NCBI GenBank assembly: GCA_018350325.1
Contig: JAEVLN010000014.1
Span: forward strand, 2,360,514 to 2,424,513
Direction of reading: 5' to 3'
Length of the DNA stretch: 64,000 nucleotides
Origin: Globodera rostochiensis
Taxonomy: Eukaryota; Nematoda; Chromadorea; Rhabditida; Heteroderidae
Position numbers and translations under genes: made by a program. Positions 22,742 to 32,491 of this stretch are shown here, piece by piece (the stretch's first letter is position 1; each line of letters opens with the position of its first letter). Below the pieces are notes generated by a model. The model had not been told where the DNA came from, did not search any database, and was given only the letters and a program-made list of their open reading frames with translations.

Positions 22742-23125
22742 TTGTCCCGCGTCATGCCGTGTCCGACGGTCAGAAGTAAATTTTGAATCGAACTTCTTCC
22801 ATTTGCCATTTTTTCTTCCTTTTTACTCCATGCGTATTTCTTGTTTTCGTTCCGTTCTCACTTAATCCATTTGTGAGGTCGATGGTTGGTCCCCGCCAAT
22901 TCAATTTTCTTCCCAATTTTCACACAATTTTTTTTCAAGTTGAACTCTAAGAAATATTTTTGTTCATTCAGCTTAAAATTAAAAGAAAGTTACGTTTGAG
23001 GAAAATAAATAAGAGAATTAGAACTGTTAGTTTTTAATAGAAACGTCCAATTTTAGAATATAAAATTGGTTTATTATGGTTTTTTTGTTCAAAAATAAAG
23101 AAATTAATTGGGTACAGTGGCGAAG

Positions 23126-23932
23126 TCACTCATGGTTCATTAGCACCCAATAATAGAGCCAATAGGCTAAGCAGAAGGAGAAGAAAATGGTGGGGAATAG
23201 GGCGCGGCTGTCTGAATGCATATGGAACTTTTATTTGTTGGCATTTTTTTGCACATTTTCCCGCTCACATCGGTCGATGGCACGCCCGCGCATTTCGTCC
23301 TCCCATTGGCACTGCTGACAATGTGTGCCAATGCCCGTACTCCTCCAACTCTTTCCTCCACTTCCCGCCGCCCCTCTGCCGTCCTCCTCGTCCCAGCCCC
23401 AGAGGCCATTTTCCCTCGGCGGCATTGGCACTCCCTCTCCCCGCTCCTCTTCCATCATCCCCAAACCCATCAAAATGCCCTCCTCCGAATGGTTCCTCCC
23501 CATCTGTTGTTCTTCGCGCATATTGTTCATTCTGCAAAAGCGCCGCCTTTTCCCTTCGGAGGAAGTGCCAATTTCAGTGGGAAAGATTTCCTCCATTTTT
23601 GGCGGGATTGTCGCTGAGACGGCACTTTTCGACTGAACCGTTTCGGTGGGTTGGCAACGCCGCCGGACGACGGCATGGATGTTGTTGTTGTTGTTTTGTT
23701 CTGTAAACAATATCAGATTGCCAAAAACGAAACCGCCCCCGGCTTTCCGCGATTTGGACAAAAAAGGGAGAATTCGACGTTTACGGCACGATGGGAACAG
23801 TCGAAGGATCTGCTTGTGAAGAAGTAGGAGTATTCGAGCAGTACCAGGAAGATCAATGCCTATCACCAACAAAATCAAACTCTGTCATTGGTTCGTTCTG
23901 CCGACCAACATCCAGGAGATGGAGACCAACAT
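23126..23932 (-). pseudogene. Cys-loop channel 3' fragment, unit 2
   Basis: Same remnant as in unit 1, with the M1 stub (ATG at 23932) joined to the M3 exon and no M2. It is further reduced: about 190 bp after M3, covering the start of the intracellular loop, are deleted near 23773, and M3 itself has lost residues (LLEYSYFFT in place of LLEYSFVSYFFT). The GTT repeat in the loop is the longest of the three copies. The M4 exon is intact. Confidence 0.85.
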
Positions 23933-24378
23933 CGTTGGAGGGGAGGGGAAAGGGCGGAATGCCGTAACGGAACATGACAGAATTAATTGATGATTAAGTA
24001 CCGCTCGGACTTGTCCGAGTCAAGCAGCGTAGCCGCCAGACTGAGCACATTTTGACTGATTGATCGTCCCAATTCCTTCCTCTCTATTCCCCTTTATTTT
24101 TATTTTAGCAATAAACAAACTTTGATCACCTATCTATCGAATTTTTTGTGCTGTGACCCATTCCACCCCCCCCCCCCTTCACGTGCATTTAATAGAAGTC
24201 TTTCTTCATACAAAATAAAAAACAATATTTTCTGCCTCGTCAAAATTTCTCGCCAATCGTTTACGCGTCATCCCTTCTTTGGAATGGCCGAACATTAGGC
24301 CTTCTTTTTAAAATATGAAAGTATGTAAAACAGAAAGAAAAACAAAACACAAATCATGGGGTCGAAATAAAAAATCCA

Positions 24379-25545
24379 TTACCCGTTGGCACCATTTTTG
24401 GCTAATTCTGACAGGGCACGGTCGATGTGGTCCAAGCGGGCATCCATTTTCAGATTGTTGTATTCCATTTTGAGGCTTGCCGATCTCATCTCGTGCTTCG
24501 CGTCGAGATTCTCTGACTTCATCGTCACAAGCTGGGCAGCCAGCTCTTTGTCTGAGTCGAGCAGTGTAGTCGCGAGCGCAACTATGCCAATTATTATCAC
24601 TATCATGATGGAGCCGTAAGACAGAAGAAAAGCATCTGAAATGGGAAAAATAATATAAAAACGAAAAAAAACTAACAATTTTCTCTCGTCCAATTCGCGG
24701 TCGATTCGGCAATCGTCGAATAGCCTCTCAGTTGACGAACAGTGGAGGAACCACCGCCATTCTTGAGAAGTGTTCGCGGCACAATATCCAACGCGTGCGC
24801 CACCGCTTTGTACGGTCCAACACGAATGCCCGGAATGGACTTGGCCTTCTCCAACAAGGCCTGGCAATGAACATAAGGGAAAATGCAATTTAAATTATTT
24901 TAAAATTTAGTCTAAAACGCTGATTACATGCGAAAGTGCCATTTCCAACGCTCCGGCACCAGACACAACGCGCACTTTGCGGACACAGTGCAGCGCGTCT
25001 TGGATGTTGTGCTCATTCTCGTTGATGTCGTTACTTGGCCCGCGCAGAACCACAGTGACGGTCGTGGCTTTCTCCAAATTGACCAGTGGGCCCTCCTTAA
25101 TTTTTATTTTTAAAAGTGGCAAAATTTTAAAGCTTATCAGACTGATAAACTAACTTTATTGCCGACCTTGTACAATTCCGGGCGTAAAGCAGTGATGCCG
25201 GCCTTGACCAAGTACTCCTGGGCCAAGTCGGAAATGCCCTTCTCCGTAAACACCAAAATCGGCTTCCGTTGGATGATCTCGCCGCATTGGTGTTTAATCG
25301 CCTCTTCCTAAAAAAAAATTAAAAAACGAGAAAAAACGCGAAACCAATCTTATCGGTTGTAGTGCCCAAACAAAAATCCAAGTTTCCCAAACAATAAAAA
25401 CCTGTTGCACTCGCTCAACGGGACGGCAGATATTCGGAATGGAATTTCCGTCGCGGGCCAACAGAAAGCCCCTCGAGTCTACCAACATCTTGAGCATAGC
25501 CCGCGGGCCAAAACTCGGCCGAACTTTCTTCATAAGCATAAGCAT
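24379..25545 (-). pseudogene. CCT3 fragment joined to membrane/coiled-coil tail, unit 2
   Basis: Same chimera as at 19572-20711, about 95 percent alike by eye. It retains an extra exon part (KAGITALRPELYKVGNK) and a regular GT..AG intron before EGPLVNLEKATT. Unit 1 has lost these, so this copy is closer to the original CCT gene here. The tail has one LDHIDR repeat rather than two and a shorter linker after DKELA. The ends of the reading frame and the splice sites of the membrane exon are kept. Confidence 0.7.
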
Positions 25546-26053
25546 TTCAAAATCGTACAAAAAAATGGTCTAAACATTAATAAATGGTATCGTTTCGAAA
25601 AATAGCATTTGAGTTAGTTCATGTGAGCGGACGGTTGAGTCTCGAATGTTAAGAGGTTTTTCAACCAAAATTTTAAAAATACGCTAATTATTGAAGCTTA
25701 GGAATGAATGACCCCGGCTGCGCGATAGGCCGTCAGGAATTTTTTGAAAACAAAGTTTTTTAAGAAAATTATTATTTTTTCCACAAAAAGTCCACAGGGA
25801 TCTCAAAAGATCGCAAAAATCCGCAAAATTCTCATTGACCCTTCCAAAAACCACAGAATGAGAAAAAAAAACCCGCAGATATCGGAGCCCTGCTTATAAG
25901 AGAAGGAAATAGTCAAAAATTGACCCAAATATGTACATATAGGAGACAAACCTAATTTGTAAGGGCTGTTATAACAAAAACTTGAAAAGGAACAAGTTAA
26001 AGGGGGGTTGAGGGACGGATCGATGTAGTCCAAAAGTACCTATGTGCATAAAT

Positions 26054-26081
26054 ATAAAAAGTGCTTGTCCGGAGTCCGGAC
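26054..26081 (+). promoter_or_regulatory. TATA-like box plus GTCCGGA palindrome, copy 2
   Basis: Same TATAAAAA and GTCCGGAGTCCGGAC arrangement and spacing as at 21238-21266. The palindrome is at 26067-26081. Function inferred from position and conservation only. Confidence 0.45.
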
Positions 26082-26433
26082 CGAACAGTAACATTTAAAA
26101 TAAATGAATGAAGGACGGCGGGAAGGAATAGAATCGGCACCAGCAGCAGGAGGATCAGTTCCTGCTGGTGGGCGTGGATTAAAACTAAGCAATGAGTAAA
26201 TTAGAGTGCGTGGAAATGAATTGTGGGCTGTGTGTGTCTGACGTATTCCCTTTTAGCATTTTCCCCTTTTGGCACAGCACGGTGCCTGTTGACTTTTTAC
26301 CATCGTTCATTTATTTTACGCGGAAAACGTTTTTTCCCTCAAGAACAAAGACCAAACACACCCACAAACAAATAGTATAGGATGCCCCTAATCAATTTAT
26401 TTATGCAGAAATTGTCTGTCTATTCTGCTCGAA

Positions 26434-27079
26434 TGAGGTGGGTGCCTGCCTCTAAAGTTCTTCTATCTTTCTTTATTTTTTGTATTTCAGGTTCGTCCGT
26501 TTCTGCTCCCATGTGACCAAAACCGGTGCAGGAGTTCGGCTATGAATATGTGAAAAGGCAAATGAACATGGGCAGCCCTCACTTAACAATTTACAAGCCC
26601 CAGTTGACTTGGCTGATGTCCGGTGCGCATCGTATAATAGGTAAAAAACCGGTAATAGTTACGATGGTGTGCCCCCCATTTTTCAAAAAAAAAAAAGTCC
26701 GAATCTTATATCTATTTGACCAATTACGAACCCCGGAGCCGTATTCGATCATTACTTGCCTTTTTGAATCAAAAATTGTTCGAATTTGGGCCCTGGGCTC
26801 GAAATTGGTCAAAATAGAGGTTAGATTCGGACTCTACGCCCTTGAATACCCCTAGAAACGCATTTTTATCAAGCCGTGACCCGAACTCGTTGACAAAATA
26901 TAAACTAAATTAAGTTCTGTTGATGGGCAGTGTGGTTTTTGCCATTCTGCCGATCGATTTTACATCGAACATGGAGCGCCTTCACTCTTCGAATTTGTGG
27001 CGTCCGGTGACCAATTCGCTCAAATTTTTGATTGCCTTTCCGATTGTGTACCACCCGCTCAATGGAATTCGATTCATGG
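26434..27079 (+). pseudogene. SDHC (mev-1 type), broken, unit 2
   Basis: Copy of the SDHC remnant with the same in-frame TGA (26514-26516). Here the donor after SGAHRII is present (ATAG followed by GTAAAA), so this copy is less degraded at that site than unit 1. The second exon keeps SVVFAILPIDFTSNMERLHS and the YHPLNGIRF block. The C-terminal membrane helix is again absent. The intron carries one end of an inverted-repeat element whose other end survives in unit 1. Confidence 0.8.
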
Positions 27080-27245
27080 TAAGGGACGATTTGCTATGTG
27101 CCTGTTGAGTCAAAAAATAAGTCACTGGGACCGGAAAATCCAAGTCTGAGCCTGACCCGCTCAAGTCTCTCCATCAAAACAAATGGTAGTATTTCCGCCG
27201 TTAAGAAAGGGTTGCGTTCTTTCTTTGTTCATCATTCCTATTTTA

Positions 27246-27601
27246 GTGAAATGGTATCGGCTGAGAATGCTTATGGGTTCATCCAACGTTATGACACCAA
27301 TGAGGACATTTTCGTCCACGGCTCCTTCATCGTCCGTTTCTCCGTGTACACGCGAGAACGCCACCCGGTGCTCAGCAAACAGCAGGAGGTTCGTCCGGAT
27401 TCAGCCAAAAAAGGGGAAATAGTCTTTTAAGGTACACATTTATTGTACATTGTTTCCTTTTCCTCAAGATTTTTGAACATTTCTAACATTTTCAGTGTTT
27501 GCTTTACTCTCTTCAACTGATTTCAGGTGGAATTCGACGTGGTCAGAGTCCGCAGGGGCCTCGAGACGCACTGCGTCTCCGGCTTGGGCGGTCGGCCAAT
27601 T
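27246..27601 (+). pseudogene. Cold-shock/Y-box domain fragment with frameshift, unit 2
   Basis: Near-identical to the fragment at 22385-22741, including the same one-base frame break before NAYGFIQRYD. It is cut at GTCGGCCAATT by the junction to unit 3. Confidence 0.8.
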
Positions 27602-29355
27602 ATCCGCTTTTAATAAAATTCTCTTTGACCCTTCCAAAAACCACAGAATGAAAAAAAACCGCAGATACCGAAGCCCTGCTTATAAGAGAAGGAAGTAGTC
27701 AAAAATTTTGAAAAAATTCGATCCAAATATGTACATATAGGAGACAAACCTAATTTGTAAGGGCTGTTATAACAAAAACTTGAAAAGGAACAAGTTAAAG
27801 GGGGGTGGAGGGACGGTCGATGTCGTCCAAAAGTACCTATGTGCATAAATATAAAAAGTGCTTGTCCGGAGTCCGGACCGAACAGTAACATTTAAAATAA
27901 ATGAATGAAGGACGGCGGGAAGGAATAGAATCGGCACCAGCAGCAGGAGGATCAGTTCCTGCTGGTGGGCGTGGATTAAAACTAAGCAATGAGTAAATTA
28001 GAGTGCGTGGAAATGAATTGTGGGCTGTGTGTGTCTGACGTATTCCCTTTTAGCATTTTCCCCTTTTGGCACAGCACGGTGCCTGTTGACTTTTTACCAT
28101 CGTTCATTTATTTTACGCGGAAAACGTTTTTTCCCTCAAGAACAAAGACCAAACACACCCACAAACAAATAGTATAGGATGCCCCTAATCCCAATTTTCA
28201 CACAATTTTTTTTCAAGTTGAACTCTAAGAAATATTTTTGTTCATTCAGCTTAAAATTAAAAGAAAGTTACGTTTGAGGAAAATAAATAAGAGAATTAGA
28301 ACTGTTAGTTTTTAATAGAAACGTCCAATTTTAGAATATAAAATTGATTTATTATGGGTTTTTTGTTCAAAAATAAAGAAATTAATTGGGTACAGTGGCG
28401 AAGTCACTCATGGTTCATTAGCACCCAATAATAGAGCCAATAGGCTAAGCAGAAGGAGAAGAAAATGGTGGGGAATAGGGCGCGGCTGTCTGAATGCATA
28501 TGGAACTTTTATTTGTTGGCATTTTTTTGCACATTTTCCCGCTCACATCGGTCGATGGCACGCCCGCGCATTTCGTCCTCCCATTGGCACTGCTGACAAT
28601 GTGTGCCAATGCCCGTACTCCTCCAACTCTTTCCTCCACTTCCCGCCGCCCCTCTGCCGTCCTCCTCGTCCCAGCCCCAGAGGCCATTTTCCCTCGGCGG
28701 CATTGGCACTCCCTCTCCCCGCTCCTCTTCCATCATCCCCAAACCCATCAAAATGCCCTCCTCCGAATGGTTCCTCCCCATCTGTTGTTCTTCGCGCATA
28801 TTGTTCATTCTGCAAAAGTGCCGCCTTTTCCCTTCGGAGGAAGTGCCAATTTCAGTGGGAAAGATTTCCTCCATTTTTGGCGGGACTATCGCTGAAACGG
28901 CACTTTTCGACTGAACCGTTTCGGTGGGTTGGCAACGCCGCCGGACGACGGCATGGATGTTGTTGTTCTGTAAACAATATCAGATTACCAAAAACGGAAA
29001 CCGCCCCCGGCTTTCCGTGATTTGGACAAAAACAGAAAGAATCATGGCACTGGAATTGACTTTGAGCAGTCCCAGCCGCACCATTTCCGCCGATTTCGTC
29101 TGCCGCCGCCCTCCCCTCTCTTTAAGTTCGTTGCCAGCAGCCCGATTTGCTTCTTCGGCCGTTGTTCCATCGCCCCGTTTGGTCTGTAGTCGGCGGGAAC
29201 ATTCGACGTTTACGGGACGATGGGAACAGTCGAAGGATCGGCGTGTGAAGAAGTAGGAGACGAAGGAGTATTCGAGCAGTACCAGGAAGATCAATGCCTA
29301 TCACCAACACAATCAAACTCTGACATTGGTTCGTTCTGCCGACCCAACCTGTGAG
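27602..29355. repeat. Segmental duplication unit 3, partial
   Basis: Two blocks in changed order. 27602-28190 matches 20990-21567 of unit 1 (spacer, TATA/palindrome, start of the SDHC 5' region). At about 28190 it jumps to sequence matching 17946 onwards, so 28190-29355 is the channel 3' end. In this copy the channel part is continuous with the complete channel gene and so is the likely source copy. CCT, SDHC exons and the cold-shock fragment are absent. Confidence 0.85.
27850..27878 (+). promoter_or_regulatory. TATA-like box plus GTCCGGA palindrome, copy 3
   Basis: Third identical copy (palindrome 27864-27878). Here no SDHC follows; the block runs into the end of the channel gene. Confidence 0.4.
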
Positions 29356-31070
29356 AAAGTTTGCCAAATGTCCATCGCTTTGATGTAACTGACTTGCGGC
29401 AAGTCCTGTCTGGCCTAAATAGCAATATTATTATATAAGTAATTTAACAAAAATATTTAGGTAATTAAATTTTACCCCGTTGGACATCGTTGTCAATGTC
29501 AACAGACTTAAAAAGAAAAAGTTGCAACAATTCATTGGGTGGGGACCAGGGCTGCACGCAATTGCGGATTGCTGAAATTGCGGCCTTTTTGGGGGTGCGG
29601 ATTGCGGATTTTTTTTCGAGATTGCGTATTGCGGATTACCCGCAATCAGAATCCGATTGCGTGCAGCCCTGGTGGGGACCTTGTGATGGTGAGGGAAATG
29701 CGGGCGGGCGATGCCCGGGGGTCCAACCAAAAAGTCATCCAGGAGATGGAGACCAACATCGCTGGAAGGGAGGGAACGGGCGGATGCCGTTTCGGGACAT
29801 TAATTGGTGATTAAGAAGTACCTACCGCTAGGAATATAAGTTTGGATGAGGTGGAAGAGAACGAGACGTTTCATTACGATGTAACCGCGCAGGCAGGACC
29901 AAACACCTTTGGGGGCTATCGACTACAATTAACCATTTTACGGACCATTTCCTCGGAACATCGTGTACGGACTGGTGCAGCGTTCAAAGCGCATTCCGGT
30001 GATGACCATGTCGTTCAACTTCAGCTCCGGGTTGGTCGTGATCTGAGCGTCAAACAAAATTAACATCTCTTAATAACAAACAGCACACATTACAATCGCT
30101 AATTCAAAATAGTTTTAGTACCGTACCGGATAGTACGGTGGGTCCACGTGCCAACTGAGGTTGACCAAACTTTCGACGTAGGCGTAAGATTGGATCGCCA
30201 TCGGACACTCCTGACGATCGAAAGGAAAGAGCTGAATGATTGGAGAGATTGCTGGGGGACGTCTTTAACTTCTCAGCTTCCAACCTGCAAGTCCATGTTG
30301 CAGGAGAGAGTGACGTCGATTCTTGGCCAATCAATCAATAAATCAATCAAGATCAGTCCCGCAAAACAGGCAAAATCACCTTAATGTTTTGAACACAAGG
30401 CCATCCGGGTAGATAACCAACATCTGCGACAGGCAAATCAATCATTTAGGCAACAATTCCAAAAACGAACAAAGTTTGGCGTTGTCACTTCTTGAAGATA
30501 GGCAAATTTGGCATTCAGAAAATACAAATCTTAACATTAATTAAATGTTTTTATTGTGAAAATGTCCAATTTTATAAACCGAACCCGGCGTCCAAATCCT
30601 TTCTGCGAATGGATTTGTGCGCGACCAACAGAGGATGAGTGCAGTTGTGTGCCAGTCGACGGTCAGTACCTGGTGAGGGGGAGGAAGTTCAGCGGTCGAC
30701 GGACAATCAATCGGAGAGCAACAACAAACATCCCCCACCATGCCATCACGAAGTACATGTCCACCTCGAAGTCCTGGAACAGAGCCAACCAACTAATTGT
30801 TCATCCCTCAACCAAACCAACCATTGTCTGTGCCTTGAACGTGCTCATCGACTCGATGTAAATGCCAATGGACACATTGGTCGAATGCCCTTACAAATTA
30901 GTGAAGTGAATGCAATGCACCGATACTTATTGGGGTGCATTTACTACCGGTCATTTGGCCCGGTGCCAAGAACATATTGTATTTATAATTGTAATTGTTC
31001 GACTTTTCGTTCAGCAGTCGCAGCAATTTGTCCGCTGGCTCCGCCCTGTCCAATGAATTGGTTTTGAAAA
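28404..31070 (-). CDS. Cys-loop ligand-gated anion channel (GABA/glycine/GluCl type)
   Basis: Pentameric membrane receptor subunit. By hand-splicing, the order from 31.07 kb is: the N-terminal helix region (AEPADKLLRLLNEK), TNVSIGIYIESM, DFEVDMYFVMAW, RIWTPGSVYKIGHF, VTTPNFVR, MLVIYPDGLVFKTLR, then the Cys loop. With the acceptor after CATTCAG, the loop is C-x13-C with LFPFDRQ, the canonical length. A second cysteine pair follows (FERC...WSC). M1 is FHLIQTYIP...ISWMTFWL and M2 is preceded by PAR (SPARISLTIT), which predicts chloride selectivity. The M2-M3 loop is LPQVSYIKAMDIW. M3, a roughly 150-residue loop and M4 (ALFPTIFFSFCLAYWLYYW) follow. The signal peptide exon was not found, and one exon near 30.6-30.74 kb is uncertain. 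The ligand cannot be told. Confidence 0.85.
29547..29671. mobile_element. hAT-like MITE (125 bp) inside a channel-gene intron
   Basis: Ends CAGGGCTGCACGC and GCGTGCAGCCCTG are perfect inverted repeats. Perfect 8-bp target duplications GTGGGGAC lie at 29539-29546 and 29672-29679. CAGGG ends and 8-bp duplications are typical of hAT elements. There is no ORF; the inside repeats ATTGCGGAT and its complement and could fold back on itself. It lies in the intron between the M1 and M2 exons. Confidence 0.9.
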
Positions 31071-32491
31071 CATTTGGGGGGGGGGGGGGGGGGGGGAGTT
31101 ACTCCCCGAGCCCCCCCCCCTTTCTGACTTCAACAAGTTCAATCTGGTCAGCAGAGAGTTTGTGTCAACATTTTAAAAAGTAGTCAAATTACCACACATA
31201 ATCGCTGGCCTGCCTGCCCGAGCTCCACGGACTGCACAAATTGTGCACGGGAAAGCGTTGGTCGAATTGTGTGTCCCTGAAGGGATTTGTTTTGTGCCCT
31301 TCGGCAACATGCCGTGCTCGACGATGCCGTTCTCTCTTCAAGAAGGCGAATTTGTTCGTCTCCCGCCGGTTTCGCCCGGTTTTCTTTCTTTTCTTCCCAT
31401 GGTTTGTTCCGATTCTTTTCGCGCATTCGTCCGTGCCAATTCTTCCTCAAAAATCTCTCCGCCGCCCAAAGGCTCTGTCGGATTTGTGCCCGTTCTTTCG
31501 CCGTTTGCCCATCGATCCCGAAAAATGTTCTTTTTTCTGTTGGCCATCGAATCGAACATTCGCCCCTCGAAAATGCCCCCCGGCACAAATTGACTCTGTC
31601 CAAATTGCTAATGCGCGACTTGTTTTGGTTAACGGCCATTTTAAATTAAATCCCTCAAAAGTTACGTTTGCTTTTGGCTGCCTTTCGTGCCGAACGCTTT
31701 GCCGACCGCCGCCGGCATTTGAATTCGAACTTCGGCTGGGCATTACGCCAAAAATGGAAATTGAATTGATGAGATGGAGAAAAAGCAAATGCATCTCTCA
31801 GAATCCGATTTTTTGGGGAATATTTTTCTAATTTACTGCTGAATATTTGCATAATTAAAGAGGAATGGGCATATTTTGGGTTTCGCCGAGATGCACAACT
31901 TTTGCATCGGAAATAAAGAAAAACAACAACCGGCGGCTGGAGGAGGGGTAATCTATCCCTGCAGGGGAAGAAATTGGCCCTAAGGCGAAGAGGGGAAAAT
32001 TGCCCTAAAGGGGATTAAGCAGCGCCGACGATTAGGGGAAGTGGGCAAATGCAATTTTGGAGCCAAAATATGGCCATTGGGGGAAAGATAAATTTATGGC
32101 CTTTTTGAAAGTTTCATTTTATTCAAAACCAAATTGAAAGAATATTCATCAAAATTATTTTATCTCGGACGTTAACTGAATACAAATGAATGAACAAAAA
32201 GCGAAAGAAAAGACATTTGAACTTTCGCTCTGTGAATTCCGCTCTGACACCGACGAATAAAGTCACGCTTCAGGGGACATATTTTTGGTTTGCCCCCCCC
32301 CATACTTTCGGCGGTGTTTAACACTTTCCTTGGCACGGGCGGACGAAATGGCCAAAAAAAGTTTTTCAATTTAAAGCCATTTTCATATAACATTTATGCA
32401 TAAAGTTACTCTCATTATAGCCAATCATTCATTCGCATTAACCCATCAAAAGGTACACAAAATCCCAAACAATTCCTTCCATCCCCCGCGG
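31071..32491. other. Upstream region of the channel gene, no supported gene
   Basis: Begins with a G run of about 20 nt (31076-31096). Overlapping ORFs of 196 codons (+, 31241-31831) and 151 codons (-, 31639-31184) exist, but neither has a recognisable domain or signal peptide. The missing 5' exon of the channel gene may lie here. The rest is AT-rich with several short purine tracts. Confidence 0.5.

Larger units (their letters stand above)
17822..22788. repeat. Segmental duplication unit 1 (about 4.97 kb)
   Basis: This block is repeated nearly base for base at 22789-27601. The offset between copies is 4965 bp at the channel fragment, 4768 at the CCT fragment, 4815 at the block before SDHC and 4862 at the cold-shock fragment, so several indels separate the units. 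Order within the unit: channel 3' fragment (-), CCT3-membrane chimera (-), AT-rich spacer with TATA and palindrome, SDHC (+), cold-shock domain (+). Its left edge lies about 445 bp past the zinc-finger stop codon. Confidence 0.9.
22789..27601. repeat. Segmental duplication unit 2 (about 4.81 kb)
   Basis: Tandem copy of unit 1 in the same orientation and gene order. Its left junction (about 22789) lies right after the cold-shock remnant of unit 1, where GAACTTCTTCCATTTGCC resumes the sequence seen at 17822. It ends at GTCGGCCAATT, after which unit 3 starts inside the spacer. Unit 2 lacks about 190 bp of the channel loop but keeps an 89-bp CCT segment lost in unit 1. Confidence 0.9.

Noticed and set aside
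31241..31831. 196-codon plus-strand ORF upstream of the channel gene
   Set aside because: Overlaps a 151-codon minus-strand ORF of equal quality; no homology recognised, no signal peptide, no splice support.
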